DNA of 64,000 nt, taken from G963677485 sp942492855. Its GTDB lineage: Bacteria > Armatimonadota > HRBIN16. Location: assembly GCA_942492855.1 (NCBI GenBank), contig OW818647.1:1488001-1552000 (forward strand), read 5' to 3'. The stretch's first letter is position 1. Each line of letters begins with the position of its first letter. Positions 27,034-36,732 of the stretch are shown here, piece by piece. The notes beneath the pieces are model-generated. The model saw nothing but the letters and a program-made list of their open reading frames with translations. It had not been told where the DNA came from and did no database searches. A program made the translations under genes and the position numbers.

Positions 27034-27183
27034 TGATTACGGATATCGTGCACGCGATGATCAGTAAACCACAAGGTATTAGACTATATGCACTGACGCA
27101 ATGGTTCCATCGTTCACACAGATGGCACACACATGCTTGTTAGCCGTAAAATACCTTCAGATGGCAAACGCGCGGAGGCGATT

Positions 27184-28749
27184 ATGAGTAACGGCAACAT
27201 GGAGATGAGAGCCTGGCAGTTCCAGGATTCCGACTGGGGCTATCTGCAGACGGCAATACCGTTGGCGGCTCAAAGCGGTATGAACCGCATTCAGCTCTCC
27301 CATGGCATTATCATGCGCGCAGATGAACTGCTGGATGAGCCCGGCGCGGAGGCCAAGAGACAACTGGTTTCCGACTGCATAGTACTAGCGCACCAGCACG
27401 GCCTCAAGGTAGACATCTGGACGCACGAACTCTGCAATGTACCGGAGCAGTTTACCTCGGGTGGCAAGGTGAGGTTCGTACCGGAGCTTCAGCGTCATAT
27501 TGAGCGGAAGTACGAACGCCTGTTCGGTGTGTTACCTGAACTTGATGGTATTGTGTTGACTTTTGCCGAATCCGAAGTGAAGCTATATCACGACGATGGC
27601 ATCATATCTGACCTGCCGCCTGTAGAGCGTGTGGCCCGTATCACCGAAGCCATCAGCAACGTCTGCGAACGCAAACGACGGCCCCTATTCCTGAGACCAT
27701 TTGTGTGGGGACCCGATGACCTGCGCATGATGGAGCGCGCATTGGCGATCATCGCCAAACGGCTGGGCAACAGGCAAAACCTGTTTGTGATGGAAAAATA
27801 TGTCCCATATGACTGGCATCCCTACTTCCCATTTCACCCATTCATAGGCAACTGCCATGGCTTGAAGATGATAGTAGAGATGGACCTTGGTAACGAGTTT
27901 ACAGGTCGCAGCACCATGCCGTACATGATGCACCACGTCATTGGGAACACGATTGATTATTGTGACCAGCAAGGGGTCATTGGCATGGTGGCAAGGGTGG
28001 AACGCTACTCCCTACACGCTTTTGGCACCCTGAACGAAGCCAATGTTGCGGTATACAACCAAATGGTGCAAGGTACAGAGAGCACGGCGGAGCAGTTGTA
28101 CCAAGACTGGTGCATCGGGCGGTTTGGCGAACGTGCGGGTGCCGAAGTTGCCCGCATTCTGGCGCGTAGTTATGACATCGTGAACCGAATCATGTTTCCT
28201 CTGAACCACTGGCTAACGGAACACTCTCAACTCTGTACACTCACACACGGTACGGCGCATATCAGCGACATCTCCTTTGCGATGGCTAGCTGGGTGTCCA
28301 GCCCGCACCTGATGTACCAGTATCAGCGGTTACAAAACCCCAATGACGACATCATTCTGGAGCTGCACTCAACGAAGGAGCTGGCAAGGGAGCTATGCCG
28401 CCGCAGCATCGACGAGTTGAGTGCTCTAAGCGATCGTCTTTCATCCGAAAATGTGGCGCTGTTGAAACAGCAGTTTGAGCTGATGAGGGCGAGTGCGGAT
28501 GTGGCTGAGCTGCAGCAGATAGCATTGCTGCGCATCGTGCAGTTGCGCAACATGGTGGCAAATGGCAGTTCCGCAGATGAGCGCACCGTGATTGGGTTGA
28601 AAGCGCACAAAAGCCTACTGTTGCTGCAGCGCATGGCTCCCGATGTAGAGCGTCAGTTCGGCAGCCACCGCATGCCCGCCAACCCCGAGCGTATCGAGCT
28701 GATCGTGCAGGAATACACCGCAGAGCTGCAGCGTCTGCTGAGCGACTGA
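27184..28749 (+). CDS. TIM-barrel glycoside-hydrolase-like protein
   Basis: A 521-aa protein without signal peptide. ATG 27184 has GGAGG 5 nt upstream. The alternation of helices and strands (GMNRIQLSHGII, LKVDIWTHELCN, LDGIVLTFAESE, RPLFLRPFVWG, LFVMEKYVPYDWHPYFPFHP) looks like a (beta/alpha)8 barrel. Acidic residues at strand ends (ESE near 145, the EMD of KMIVEMDLG near 238) could be catalytic. Layout and length recall alpha-glucuronidase-like enzymes, but I do not recognise a family signature. A long helical C-terminus follows (about 410-521). It is the first of five carbohydrate-active genes in 12 kb. Confidence 0.6.
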   Translation: MSNGNMEMRAWQFQDSDWGYLQTAIPLAAQSGMNRIQLSHGIIMRADELLDEPGAEAKRQLVSDCIVLAHQHGLKVDIWTHELCNVPEQFTSGGKVRFVPELQRHIERKYERLFGVLPELDGIVLTFAESEVKLYHDDGIISDLPPVERVARITEAISNVCERKRRPLFLRPFVWGPDDLRMMERALAIIAKRLGNRQNLFVMEKYVPYDWHPYFPFHPFIGNCHGLKMIVEMDLGNEFTGRSTMPYMMHHVIGNTIDYCDQQGVIGMVARVERYSLHAFGTLNEANVAVYNQMVQGTESTAEQLYQDWCIGRFGERAGAEVARILARSYDIVNRIMFPLNHWLTEHSQLCTLTHGTAHISDISFAMASWVSSPHLMYQYQRLQNPNDDIILELHSTKELARELCRRSIDELSALSDRLSSENVALLKQQFELMRASADVAELQQIALLRIVQLRNMVANGSSADERTVIGLKAHKSLLLLQRMAPDVERQFGSHRMPANPERIELIVQEYTAELQRLLSD

Positions 28750-29010
28750 CCGGGGCGGTTTTCCCCTAACCGCGCCGGTCTTGAATGCCAAAGTCTGGCC
28801 CGGTTTTCCCTAACCGCGCCGGTCTTTCCCATGGATGATGATCCTGATGCTCTAGCGCGACACCACCTCACAATCGCAGGACGATACCGAGCTCTCTCAC
28901 CCGAGACGCGGAAACGCTGGGAATATCCCGTGTATGTGATTAAAACAGTTTATTACGATATGGTAGAATTGATGAACTCATGCTGTTCGGTAACTGATAG
29001 GAGCTCCTAA
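28750..29010. repeat. Palindromic repeat pair and leader of the GH42-like gene
   Basis: Right after the stop are two CCGGGGCGGTTTTCCCC-type palindromes in tandem (about 28751-28830), separated by AATGCCAAAGTC. They may serve as a terminator. The rest is AT-rich leader; TAGAAT near 28966 is a possible -10, not strongly supported. Confidence 0.6.
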
Positions 29011-30792
29011 ATGGTAACCTTAGTGATCTGTTTACTGAGTATTTTGCTGCTGTCCCGCAGCGGATACTGTTTTGATGGCAAAAAGTGGCATGTATCAACC
29101 GGCAATCTCAGTGTCTCTTTTATACAAGCATCGCCAATAGGTGCCTATCCTAAGGAAGGCTACCAAATGGAGCCGCCGCCGCCTCATGCAGAGCTGGTGG
29201 AACTGAAACGCAATGGAGCTATTGCATACGAGGACTATATTGCATGGGGTGCGGTTGAACGACAGCCTGGTAAATGGGACTGGCGTCAACACGATGCCGT
29301 GTGCGATGCTTTGAAAAAAGCCGGACTTCAGTATGTTGTATACAACTGGGCTCATTTCCCGCCTGAATGGCTGCGTGAATCACCAAACTGGACGGCTATG
29401 CGCTGCCTTGAGCATCGTGCCAACACGAATTACCTTTCGATATTTGATCCGCAAACACTGGATTACTACGATCATTTCTACAAAGAACTGGCTGCTCATT
29501 TCGGAAGCCGCATTGATGGTGTATATGCCTGTATCTTAGGCCCATATGGCGAAGGAAACTATCCGCTGTTAGTTCCCGAGTTCATCAACATGGGACATTG
29601 CCATGAAGGATACTGGTGCGCTGACGCGTATGCTGTTTCCGCGTTTCGCAATGCTATGCGAAATCAATACCAAACAATAAGAGAGCTAAATGCGGCGTGG
29701 GGTAGTTCCTACAGAAACTTCGTTAGTGTTGGTTTCCCGCAGATGATATCTGAAGGCGTAAAGACCAGTCCTAAGGTGTTCAACACGGCAGAAGCACGCA
29801 GAGAGTGGCTAGACTTCATAACCTGGTATCATCAAGCACTGATAGACTTCACATACAAGTCATTACAAATAACACTGCGCTACTTTCCAAAAGAAAAAAT
29901 ACGCACAAAACCCGGCGGAAATGCAGGTGGCGTTAATCCCATCGCTTGGGGCACATACTGCCCTGGATATGCGAAAATGGCTCGAGGTATGGATATCACC
30001 ATGCAGCCTGCCGACTGCCGAGGAGCTGTGTTCGGCGATAAGTGGATTGCTTCGGCATATCACTACTACAAAATCAATATGTCGACTGAACCGGCTGGTG
30101 GTATGGATAACGTCACGTTCGTTAGGCGCATGTTTTCCGATGCGACTGGTGGCGCGTCGCAACTATTTACATATGAGTATATGCAGCATGCTCCGCTGAT
30201 CCAGCGTTACGTTCATCTCTACACTGGAAAACCTGGCGACACACAAATCGCTGTGATGTGTCCCACTACCGATTATCGACTTGGCGCCGATTTCACCCCG
30301 ATAATCCACGCCTCTGAAGTACTTCGCGATTATACCGACTTCGATGTGCTTGATGAACTGCTGATTAATGACGGCGCGTTAACCTCCAAATATAAAACCG
30401 CTGTAATACTGATGGGCGAGTATGTAGAGCAGGCAGTGCTGGATAAACTGGAACACTGGGTAAATAACGGAGGACACCTAATAATCTGTGCGTCTACCTC
30501 TGTACATAACGTAGAAGGCGTATTCTGGCCGCTATTGGGCATGCAGAAGCTGGGTTCAGGTCGCATCTCTGTCCTACCAGCACATTCCGATGTTCATCAA
30601 TGGATAGATAAACTCATACCTGCTTTGGCAATTGATCAGCTTGATGATGGAGTGAAAGATGGAGTATGGATTACGGTAAGAGGTCGGCAAACACTGCTGT
30701 TTAATACAACAAACCAGCCCGTGAAATGTAAATCAGCATCGATGAAACACGAAGTCACCGTTCCGCCGCTTACCATCCTCGAAGTCAACTGA
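29011..30792 (+). CDS. GH42-like secreted glycosidase
   Basis: A 593-aa exported enzyme with a signal peptide (MVTLVICLLSILLLSRSGYC). The TIM barrel resembles beta-galactosidase family 42. The N-terminal part has AYEDYIAWGAVERQPGKWDW, the block where GH42 enzymes read the first helix, and GPYGEGNYP carries the likely acid/base Glu (E181). The C-terminal part (from about 410) has TAVILMGEYVEQAVLDKLEHWV and GGHLIICAS, like the GATase-like trimerisation domain of the family, then a short beta domain. I could not assign the nucleophile. Good ribosome site (AGGAG, 7 nt). Substrate probably a beta-linked plant or microbial sugar. Confidence 0.72.
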   Translation: MVTLVICLLSILLLSRSGYCFDGKKWHVSTGNLSVSFIQASPIGAYPKEGYQMEPPPPHAELVELKRNGAIAYEDYIAWGAVERQPGKWDWRQHDAVCDALKKAGLQYVVYNWAHFPPEWLRESPNWTAMRCLEHRANTNYLSIFDPQTLDYYDHFYKELAAHFGSRIDGVYACILGPYGEGNYPLLVPEFINMGHCHEGYWCADAYAVSAFRNAMRNQYQTIRELNAAWGSSYRNFVSVGFPQMISEGVKTSPKVFNTAEARREWLDFITWYHQALIDFTYKSLQITLRYFPKEKIRTKPGGNAGGVNPIAWGTYCPGYAKMARGMDITMQPADCRGAVFGDKWIASAYHYYKINMSTEPAGGMDNVTFVRRMFSDATGGASQLFTYEYMQHAPLIQRYVHLYTGKPGDTQIAVMCPTTDYRLGADFTPIIHASEVLRDYTDFDVLDELLINDGALTSKYKTAVILMGEYVEQAVLDKLEHWVNNGGHLIICASTSVHNVEGVFWPLLGMQKLGSGRISVLPAHSDVHQWIDKLIPALAIDQLDDGVKDGVWITVRGRQTLLFNTTNQPVKCKSASMKHEVTVPPLTILEVN

Positions 30793-31120
30793 AACTATCC
30801 AGTCCGGTTTTCCCTCACCTCGCCGATCTTGAATGCCAAAGTCCGGGGCGGTTTTCCTCTAACCGCGCCGGTCTTGATCAAGGCGTGACACAAGACTTCC
30901 GGCTAACCGCCAGACCGGCGCGGTTTTAAGCCTTCTGAATCCGCTAGCCAACCGCCAGACCGCCCCGGACATAGCCAATATGGGCTTTGTTCAATAGCGG
31001 TGCGCCAAAGCCCGGGGCGGTCTTCAATCGCCAATGTCCGGTCCGGTTTTCACTCACCGCGCCGGTCTTGACCTCGACAGCACAGGCTAACCGCCAGACA
31101 GGCGGTGACATGCCCGTGTA
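30793..31120. repeat. Palindrome-rich spacer
   Basis: Several CCGGGGCGGTTTTC-type palindromes (about 30800-30880, 31013-31070) and one reverse-oriented composite (CGCCAGACCGGCGCGG to CGCCCCGGACAT, about 30906-30971). That composite is nearly the same as the ones at 4162-4222 and 12021-12085. No gene. Confidence 0.7.
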
Positions 31121-31311
31121 GACGGGTTCCATCGCCCTAAGGGGCTCCATCACCCGTCGCTGATCAGATAGCTGCCCGCGTCACTTCGTTCCTGCGGGCG
31201 CTGGCGGAGGATCCCCTGCGCCCGCTTGCGGGCTGCGACTGCTTAGACGCGCGGTGAGGGAACCCCGTCAAGGGACTCCCGTCCCTTGAGGTGACTAAAC
31301 CCGCGGCAGCG
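31121..31311 (+). repeat. Multi-hairpin repeat, copy 2
   Basis: It begins GACGGGTTCCATC and ends GGTGACTAAACCCGCGGCAG. The closing stem GACGGGT/ACCCGTC is intact here; the inner hairpin is GCCC-TAA-GGGC-like (GCCCTAAGGGGC). Downstream, 31312-31418 carries another CCGGGGCGGTTTTCCCC palindrome and the end of the GH32-like gene's spacer. Confidence 0.8.
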
Positions 31312-31418
31312 TGGCTGGTAGCTTACGATACACGCCGATGGCCCTTGGCGCCGGTCTTAACTGCCAAAGTCCGGGGCGGTTTTCCCCTAACCGCGCCGGT
31401 CTTGATCCCTGCGTGACC

Positions 31419-33479
31419 CTACTTCCCAGCGGTGCTGACCGTCAGCTCCCGAACCTCACACTGCCCGTCCCAGCCAAACGAGAGCTGCCCGGATTTGAAG
31501 TTATATGCATGGATCGACACCGCATGGGCATCATTGACGAAACACTCGATGATGTCGTTATAAACAAACGCCCGCACATCGATCGGCTTCGAGGTATCCA
31601 GCTTACAGGTGAACTTCGCAGAGCGGTTCACGCTGTTCTTCAACTCAATGGTGCCCGAGGCAGGGCTCACGACCAGTTTATACCCCGAATTGTCGTTCGC
31701 TGGCTGCTGACGGAACCCGATGGTGACCACAGAGTCTGGCTCCATATCAAGCTGGCAGTGAAGCATGTAGTTCGCCGGCACCTTCAGAGCCGTCGGCGCA
31801 CTCAGCTCCGAGCTCACACCGGATACTCGCTTACTAAAGTAGTTGACCACCTCTTGCACCGGTCGCTGATGCAGCTCCCCGTCTTTACCAGCGTAGATTT
31901 CCCTCGCCATCGACAGCGTGCCGCCCCATTTGCCGTCCCCTTCGTCCACAAACCCGTCCTGATCCCACATCCAACCCCATATGATGTGCCGCTTCCCGTC
32001 ATATGCCCCCTTCGGCACCTCAAGCAGACCGACGCCGTAAGGCACCATCTGCGGACAATACGGCCCGCCGGGCTGCTCGGACACCGTGTACAACTGACCT
32101 GCCGCGATGATATACCACTTGCCACCCATGGACATGATATGCGGGCAGTCCAGGCTGTAGTCGGCGACATAAACCGGCTGCTGGGGCGTCCACTTGAGCA
32201 GGTCATTGGAGGTGTAGAGCCCTACCGCGGCTTTTGAACCTAGAACTGTGCAGGTGTGAAGCAGCATCCACCACTTCTTTTCCGCCGCGTTCCAGAAAAC
32301 CTCAGGGTCACGGAACGCCTGATGGTGGTAGGGCTGAAGGGCATCGATCGCTCCGTTGATCGGCTTGCTCCAGTAAATCCGCCCGTCGGCGTAGAAGGTG
32401 AGCCCAGGCTGCTTCTCCCAGGTGATCAAGTCCTTGCTGGTGGCGTGCATCACCTTTTGGTCACCGCGTGGGTCGGCGCTGTTTTTGCCGGTATAGAAAA
32501 TGTGGAACAACCCGTCATGCTCCACCACGCTGCCCGTCCAGATGCCTTCATGATCCGGACCCAGTTTATCGTCGCCCGGCACCAAAGCGTGGGGGAGCTC
32601 CTTCCAGTGGATCAGGTCCTGGCTGACCACATGCGCCCACGGGGATCGGGCGGGGTCGCCACCCTTCAGATAGAAAACATGGTACTCCCCGCGCCAGTAA
32701 AACGGGATGGGATCACCCACAAACCCCGGCTCTGTGGGCCGATAGTTGATGGTTGATATGGGCATCGGCTTCCTGGTTTCGGTCGTGCGCGCCATCATAA
32801 ATGCTCCTTTACCGTTCAATAACAATGCGCCGTTTTTGATGCGTGCGCCGCCCTGAAGGCTGGCGTATTTATAAACGCCCATCCGGTCTTGCAGCTTCTT
32901 GTCGGAGAAGCACCACCACGCCAATGGATCCACACCTGTCTTTTTCCCGATCTTCTGAGCCGCGATCTGAGCCGGTGTGAGCGCGGTATCGTATATGCGC
33001 GCATCCAGCACCGACCCGTTGAAGAAGGGCGTACCGCCGGCATCCATATGGCGTTTGCCGATGAGAACCGTGCTGGCTGCGGGAAATGTCAGCGCTTGGG
33101 CTGTGGTGTATGCGGAGTAGGGCTGGCCGTTGCGGTAGATGCTGACCTGGTTTCCTTTATAGACTATGGCGATTTGGACCACAGTATTGGGGCTGGTGTT
33201 TTCCACGGCGGTGGCACTTTGGTCACCCTGTGTCCGTGCCCAGTTTTCACTACCCGCCATCCACCTGCGGGGGGTGTTCTCGCCAAACACGATCGAATCG
33301 AACTGCCCGCCGCCGCGCTCCACGGTGAGAACCCCGCTGCCGGTCTGTTTCAAGTCTGCGAGCTTCACCCAGGCCATCAGGGTTTTGTTCTCGATATTCG
33401 CACTCATCGCAGGAAGGCAGGTAGTCGCCAGTGCGGCCGATAGCAGCGCGACAGAGGATACAATCTTGTGCCGAATCAT
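31419..33479 (-). CDS. GH32-type glycosidase with N-terminal LamG domain
   Basis: A 686-aa secreted enzyme. Signal peptide residues 1-27; a concanavalin/LamG-like domain (about 30-200); a five-bladed propeller of the GH32/clan J type (about 240-530); a C-terminal beta-sandwich (about 550-686). Catalytic positions: VGDPIPFYW (D256, nucleophile position), FRDPEVFW (D391, the RDP transition-state Asp), and LDCPHIM (D444) where GH32 enzymes normally have Glu-Cys-Pro. The Glu-to-Asp change at the acid/base position is unusual and could alter rate or substrate. GH32 enzymes act on fructans or sucrose-like beta-fructosides. It is transcribed 3 bp behind a small membrane-protein gene. Confidence 0.82.
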   Translation of the reverse strand: MIRHKIVSSVALLSAALATTCLPAMSANIENKTLMAWVKLADLKQTGSGVLTVERGGGQFDSIVFGENTPRRWMAGSENWARTQGDQSATAVENTSPNTVVQIAIVYKGNQVSIYRNGQPYSAYTTAQALTFPAASTVLIGKRHMDAGGTPFFNGSVLDARIYDTALTPAQIAAQKIGKKTGVDPLAWWCFSDKKLQDRMGVYKYASLQGGARIKNGALLLNGKGAFMMARTTETRKPMPISTINYRPTEPGFVGDPIPFYWRGEYHVFYLKGGDPARSPWAHVVSQDLIHWKELPHALVPGDDKLGPDHEGIWTGSVVEHDGLFHIFYTGKNSADPRGDQKVMHATSKDLITWEKQPGLTFYADGRIYWSKPINGAIDALQPYHHQAFRDPEVFWNAAEKKWWMLLHTCTVLGSKAAVGLYTSNDLLKWTPQQPVYVADYSLDCPHIMSMGGKWYIIAAGQLYTVSEQPGGPYCPQMVPYGVGLLEVPKGAYDGKRHIIWGWMWDQDGFVDEGDGKWGGTLSMAREIYAGKDGELHQRPVQEVVNYFSKRVSGVSSELSAPTALKVPANYMLHCQLDMEPDSVVTIGFRQQPANDNSGYKLVVSPASGTIELKNSVNRSAKFTCKLDTSKPIDVRAFVYNDIIECFVNDAHAVSIHAYNFKSGQLSFGWDGQCEVRELTVSTAGK

Positions 33480-33482
33480 GTT

Positions 33483-33962
33483 CTACCCCGCCTTAAGGGC
33501 TCGGATGATGAATGGCAGAATGGCAGCCACCAGCGCAAATGAGGCGAATGGCCGTGACAGGTTTTTGCTCCGCTTGTTACCTTCACGAACATATGACCAC
33601 ATATGGTTTATTCCTGACAGCGCGAAGAAGCTCAGAACTACAGTCAGAACCGCGGCGTTGGCATAGAGACCCCAATCCAAGAGGTAAGCCAAAGCCGCTG
33701 CGATGGCCACGGACAGGTTGTTCAGGCCTGACTGCCGCTGGTACTCGGGATTTGCCTCGTATCCCACAGTGCTGACACCCTTGTTGGCACAGATCAGTGA
33801 CTCCAGCCCGGTCAACCCGCACAGCGAAATCGCCACCCAGGGTGCCAATATGTTGAGCTGCTCCACCGGATGGCCGGCGTGCGAAAATGCGATAAACAGG
33901 CCCACAAAAACCCCCACATAACGTGCCGCCTCTAGAATCACAGATAACTGATTGATGTTCAT
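33483..33962 (-). CDS. Four-helix membrane protein of unknown function
   Basis: A 159-aa protein with about four hydrophobic segments (ARYVGVFVGLFIAFSH, ILAPWVAISLCGLTGLESLI, LSVAIAAALAYLLDWGLYANAAVLTVVLSFFA in part, FASFALVAAILPFIIRAL). It resembles small DUF membrane proteins of unknown role. SD AGGGG before ATG 33962. Only 3 bp separate it from the GH32-like gene, so they are co-transcribed; the functional link is unclear. Confidence 0.7.
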   Translation of the reverse strand: MNINQLSVILEAARYVGVFVGLFIAFSHAGHPVEQLNILAPWVAISLCGLTGLESLICANKGVSTVGYEANPEYQRQSGLNNLSVAIAAALAYLLDWGLYANAAVLTVVLSFFALSGINHMWSYVREGNKRSKNLSRPFASFALVAAILPFIIRALKAG

Positions 33963-34046
33963 AGTGTCCCCTATTGTTGGATTGGCGATACCTGATGCCA
34001 GTGTACCTTACTTATTTGCGGCACGCCGAACCTTCAAGCCGCGCCG

Positions 34047-36554
34047 TCACGGTTTAGCCGGATACCCAAACACATCGAATGCGGCGATCCGAGCCGCGTG
34101 GCCCGATGACCCCGGCTGCTGGACTTTCGTCACCCGCAACTGCACGAACCGAACGGGATCGGAGCTCGTGACAGGCAGATCAACCCAGTCCTGTGTGTTC
34201 TCCTTGAACTCCGCCAGCTTGCGGTACTCCACCCCATCGATGCTGCCATACAGCTCTGCCGCGGCGGCGTTAAGCTGATGAGGCAGGTAAGTGCCCGCCA
34301 GATGCGTGCGCCAGCGTGTGATGACCGACGGTTTCGCCAACTCCACGGTCAATATGTGAGGGCCGCTGCCCTCTTCGCTCTGCCAGAATGTGCGCGAATC
34401 TCCATCCAGCGCATTGGCGGGCCCGTGTCCCGATGCCGCACTGCTGGCAGACGCTGGCCGCTTCGTGGTGAGTGAGTGTTCTAGATAGATATTCAGCTTA
34501 TCTGAGCCGACGGTGAAGGGTCGGCTGTTGAAGGTGAGTTGCTGACACAGCCCATACACATCCACTTTGCCTTTGAAGCTATCGTCAAACTCCGCCCACA
34601 GCGACTGCTTGTTCCCACCGCCGGTCACGAAAAAGCCATTGAAGCTGATCTGCCCACCGCCTCTGAACCGCACGACCTCGACTTTGGGCACATCGAACAC
34701 GGTGCTCCAAAACTGCGCGTCACGGCAGCCCCCACGCCCCTGGTCAACGAAATCCATATAAAAACGCGGAGCAAATCCGGCCAGATGAAAACTACGCAAG
34801 TTCGTGCAGTCGCCAAACTCGTATTGCACCGAATGATCGTCCAGATAGCCCTGTATTGCCTCTATGATCTTGTTGCCGGGAACCTCCGGAAACCCCGTAA
34901 TCAGCCGGTAGTCAGAGCTGTGCAGCCCATAGTCCATATTGAGGTTTTCCAGTTGCACACCATCGGAGTTTGCCCCCACGCGCACACCGCGATGGTAGGG
35001 CGTACACCAGAAGTTGACCACCTGCGCCCGGTCACAGCGCACCTGCCCCAGGTCGATGCCGTTGTAGGCGTTGGGCATGGTCACATCGTGAACATACACC
35101 CCCTTGCCCAGCCCGCGGATGGCATAAGGGTAGATCGAGACCACCAGCTTCCCGTCGGGGCCGGTCTCATACACATTCTTTTCGTGGCAGACCGCCACGC
35201 CGCGCAGCCCGGCATTCGCCTTCAAGTTGATGGCAGCCGGTGCGTTGTCTGGGTCGTTTGACCGCTCATCGAAGCCAATGATCAGCGTGCTGACATCCAG
35301 ATACCACGCCCGGACCCCCACGCCAAGATAGCCTCCACGGAGCTCCACACCGGTGGGGATGGTGATGGGAGCTCGCAGCACCGTCCAGCCATGCGGCAGC
35401 AGCACTGTCCCGCCGCCGTTGGCGCCCGCTTTGTCCAGAGCACGCTGAAGCGCGGCGGTATCATCACTGGTTTTGTCAGCCTTCACACCGAAGTCGGTGG
35501 CCTGGTAGACATCGCGCTTTGCGGCCTGCCGGAGGGCAGCGAAGCGGTAGCTCTTGCGCTGCAACTGAGGGTAGTTGTCCAGGTCGAAATAGTGGGTGCC
35601 GAAGTACCAGCCGCCCTCCACATCCGTACGCCGGCCCTTCACCTTGCCGATGCCGCCGCCAAAGCCATACTGGCTGCGGTCGGTCATCATGTATTGCACG
35701 TCGTCCTCTTCCAGCTTCACCAACACCGGCGTTTTGGCTTCGGCCAGATCGGCATTGTGGAATGAGAGACCATCCACTTTCGCCACTTGAACCGCCACCA
35801 GCTCATCTGCCACGAAACGGCGCAGTTTGGCGGCATCCGCGCGGCTCATCCGTGCCTCCGGCAGGCGTGCCCAGTAGTCGCTATTCAGGCGGATATTGTA
35901 GCAGGAGCACAGCTCGCTGGAGTTTTTCAGCACGATGCCGCGCTTCAGCACCGTCCCATAAACCCCCGAGACGCTGCTGCCGCTAAATGGAGCCATCACG
36001 ATGCCCTGATAGCTATTCACCAGGGTGATGTTGCAGATATACGACACATTGCCCTGCAGCGTATACGGGTAGGGGATGGGATTCACCGGATTCTGCTCCG
36101 GGTAGTATACCGTCAGGTTGTAGACATTCGCATGACCTAGTTCCTGGCTTGAGAGCAGCGCGGGGCCGTCAGGCTTGCCCTTATCTGCATAAGCCAGCAG
36201 TATCGTGCCGGTGAGGGGTTGTCCAGGTTGCGGCTTGCGCCATTCCCCGCAGAGGGTCACGCTGGCTGGCAATGCGATGTGGTGGTCGAGACGATAACGT
36301 CCTGCTGGCAGGAACGCCGTGCCGCCGCCATGCGCGTTTACGTCATTGACCATCTTCTGAATGGCGGATGACGCGTCGGTTTTGCCGGTGTTATCTGCGT
36401 GATATGGCGCATCCGTGGCCACCGTCGCCGCCACCACCAGCTCGCCGTTGCTATAGATCGGTTTATAGCATTTACCCACATCCGCCACCCCCATGCTCGC
36501 ATAAATGGTAGCTATTATAACTGTGGTTAGCCAAACTCGCAGATACATCATCAT
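34047..36554 (-). CDS. Secreted double beta-helix (GH55/pectate-lyase-3-like) protein with discoidin domain
   Basis: An 835-aa exported protein. It has a signal peptide and then two copies of the pectate-lyase-3 type N-cap: ADNTGKTDASSAIQKMVNDV with GGGTAFLPAGRYRL near residue 55, and FGVKADKTSDDTAALQRALD with GGGTVLLPHGWTVL near residue 360. Two tandem right-handed beta-helices are the layout of GH55 (beta-1,3-glucanase-like) proteins. The last 140 residues (from about 690, SASSAASGHGPANALDGDSRTFW on) are an F5/8 type C carbohydrate-binding domain. Start is among three consecutive ATGs (36554, 36551, 36548). It is divergent from the gene at 36733, with a 178-bp shared promoter region. Confidence 0.78.
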   Translation of the reverse strand: MMMYLRVWLTTVIIATIYASMGVADVGKCYKPIYSNGELVVAATVATDAPYHADNTGKTDASSAIQKMVNDVNAHGGGTAFLPAGRYRLDHHIALPASVTLCGEWRKPQPGQPLTGTILLAYADKGKPDGPALLSSQELGHANVYNLTVYYPEQNPVNPIPYPYTLQGNVSYICNITLVNSYQGIVMAPFSGSSVSGVYGTVLKRGIVLKNSSELCSCYNIRLNSDYWARLPEARMSRADAAKLRRFVADELVAVQVAKVDGLSFHNADLAEAKTPVLVKLEEDDVQYMMTDRSQYGFGGGIGKVKGRRTDVEGGWYFGTHYFDLDNYPQLQRKSYRFAALRQAAKRDVYQATDFGVKADKTSDDTAALQRALDKAGANGGGTVLLPHGWTVLRAPITIPTGVELRGGYLGVGVRAWYLDVSTLIIGFDERSNDPDNAPAAINLKANAGLRGVAVCHEKNVYETGPDGKLVVSIYPYAIRGLGKGVYVHDVTMPNAYNGIDLGQVRCDRAQVVNFWCTPYHRGVRVGANSDGVQLENLNMDYGLHSSDYRLITGFPEVPGNKIIEAIQGYLDDHSVQYEFGDCTNLRSFHLAGFAPRFYMDFVDQGRGGCRDAQFWSTVFDVPKVEVVRFRGGGQISFNGFFVTGGGNKQSLWAEFDDSFKGKVDVYGLCQQLTFNSRPFTVGSDKLNIYLEHSLTTKRPASASSAASGHGPANALDGDSRTFWQSEEGSGPHILTVELAKPSVITRWRTHLAGTYLPHQLNAAAAELYGSIDGVEYRKLAEFKENTQDWVDLPVTSSDPVRFVQLRVTKVQQPGSSGHAARIAAFDVFGYPAKP

Positions 36555-36732
36555 AAAACTCCCGTGGGTGCGTCAGTTCAAATTACCATTCTTGGGTATA
36601 GTTCCACACAACCTGCGGAATATCATTCTCCTTAGGTTATATGGCTGTCCAATGACCAGCATCCATAAGTATCCCCGCACCGAAACAGGTAAAATGATGT
36701 ATCATCCCATCCGTCCTAATCCAGGAGCAGTT
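36555..36732. promoter_or_regulatory. Divergent promoter region between two polysaccharide-active genes
   Basis: This 178-bp AT-rich spacer must hold the promoters of the two diverging genes and is free of the dispersed repeats found elsewhere. No operator was recognised. Confidence 0.4.
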
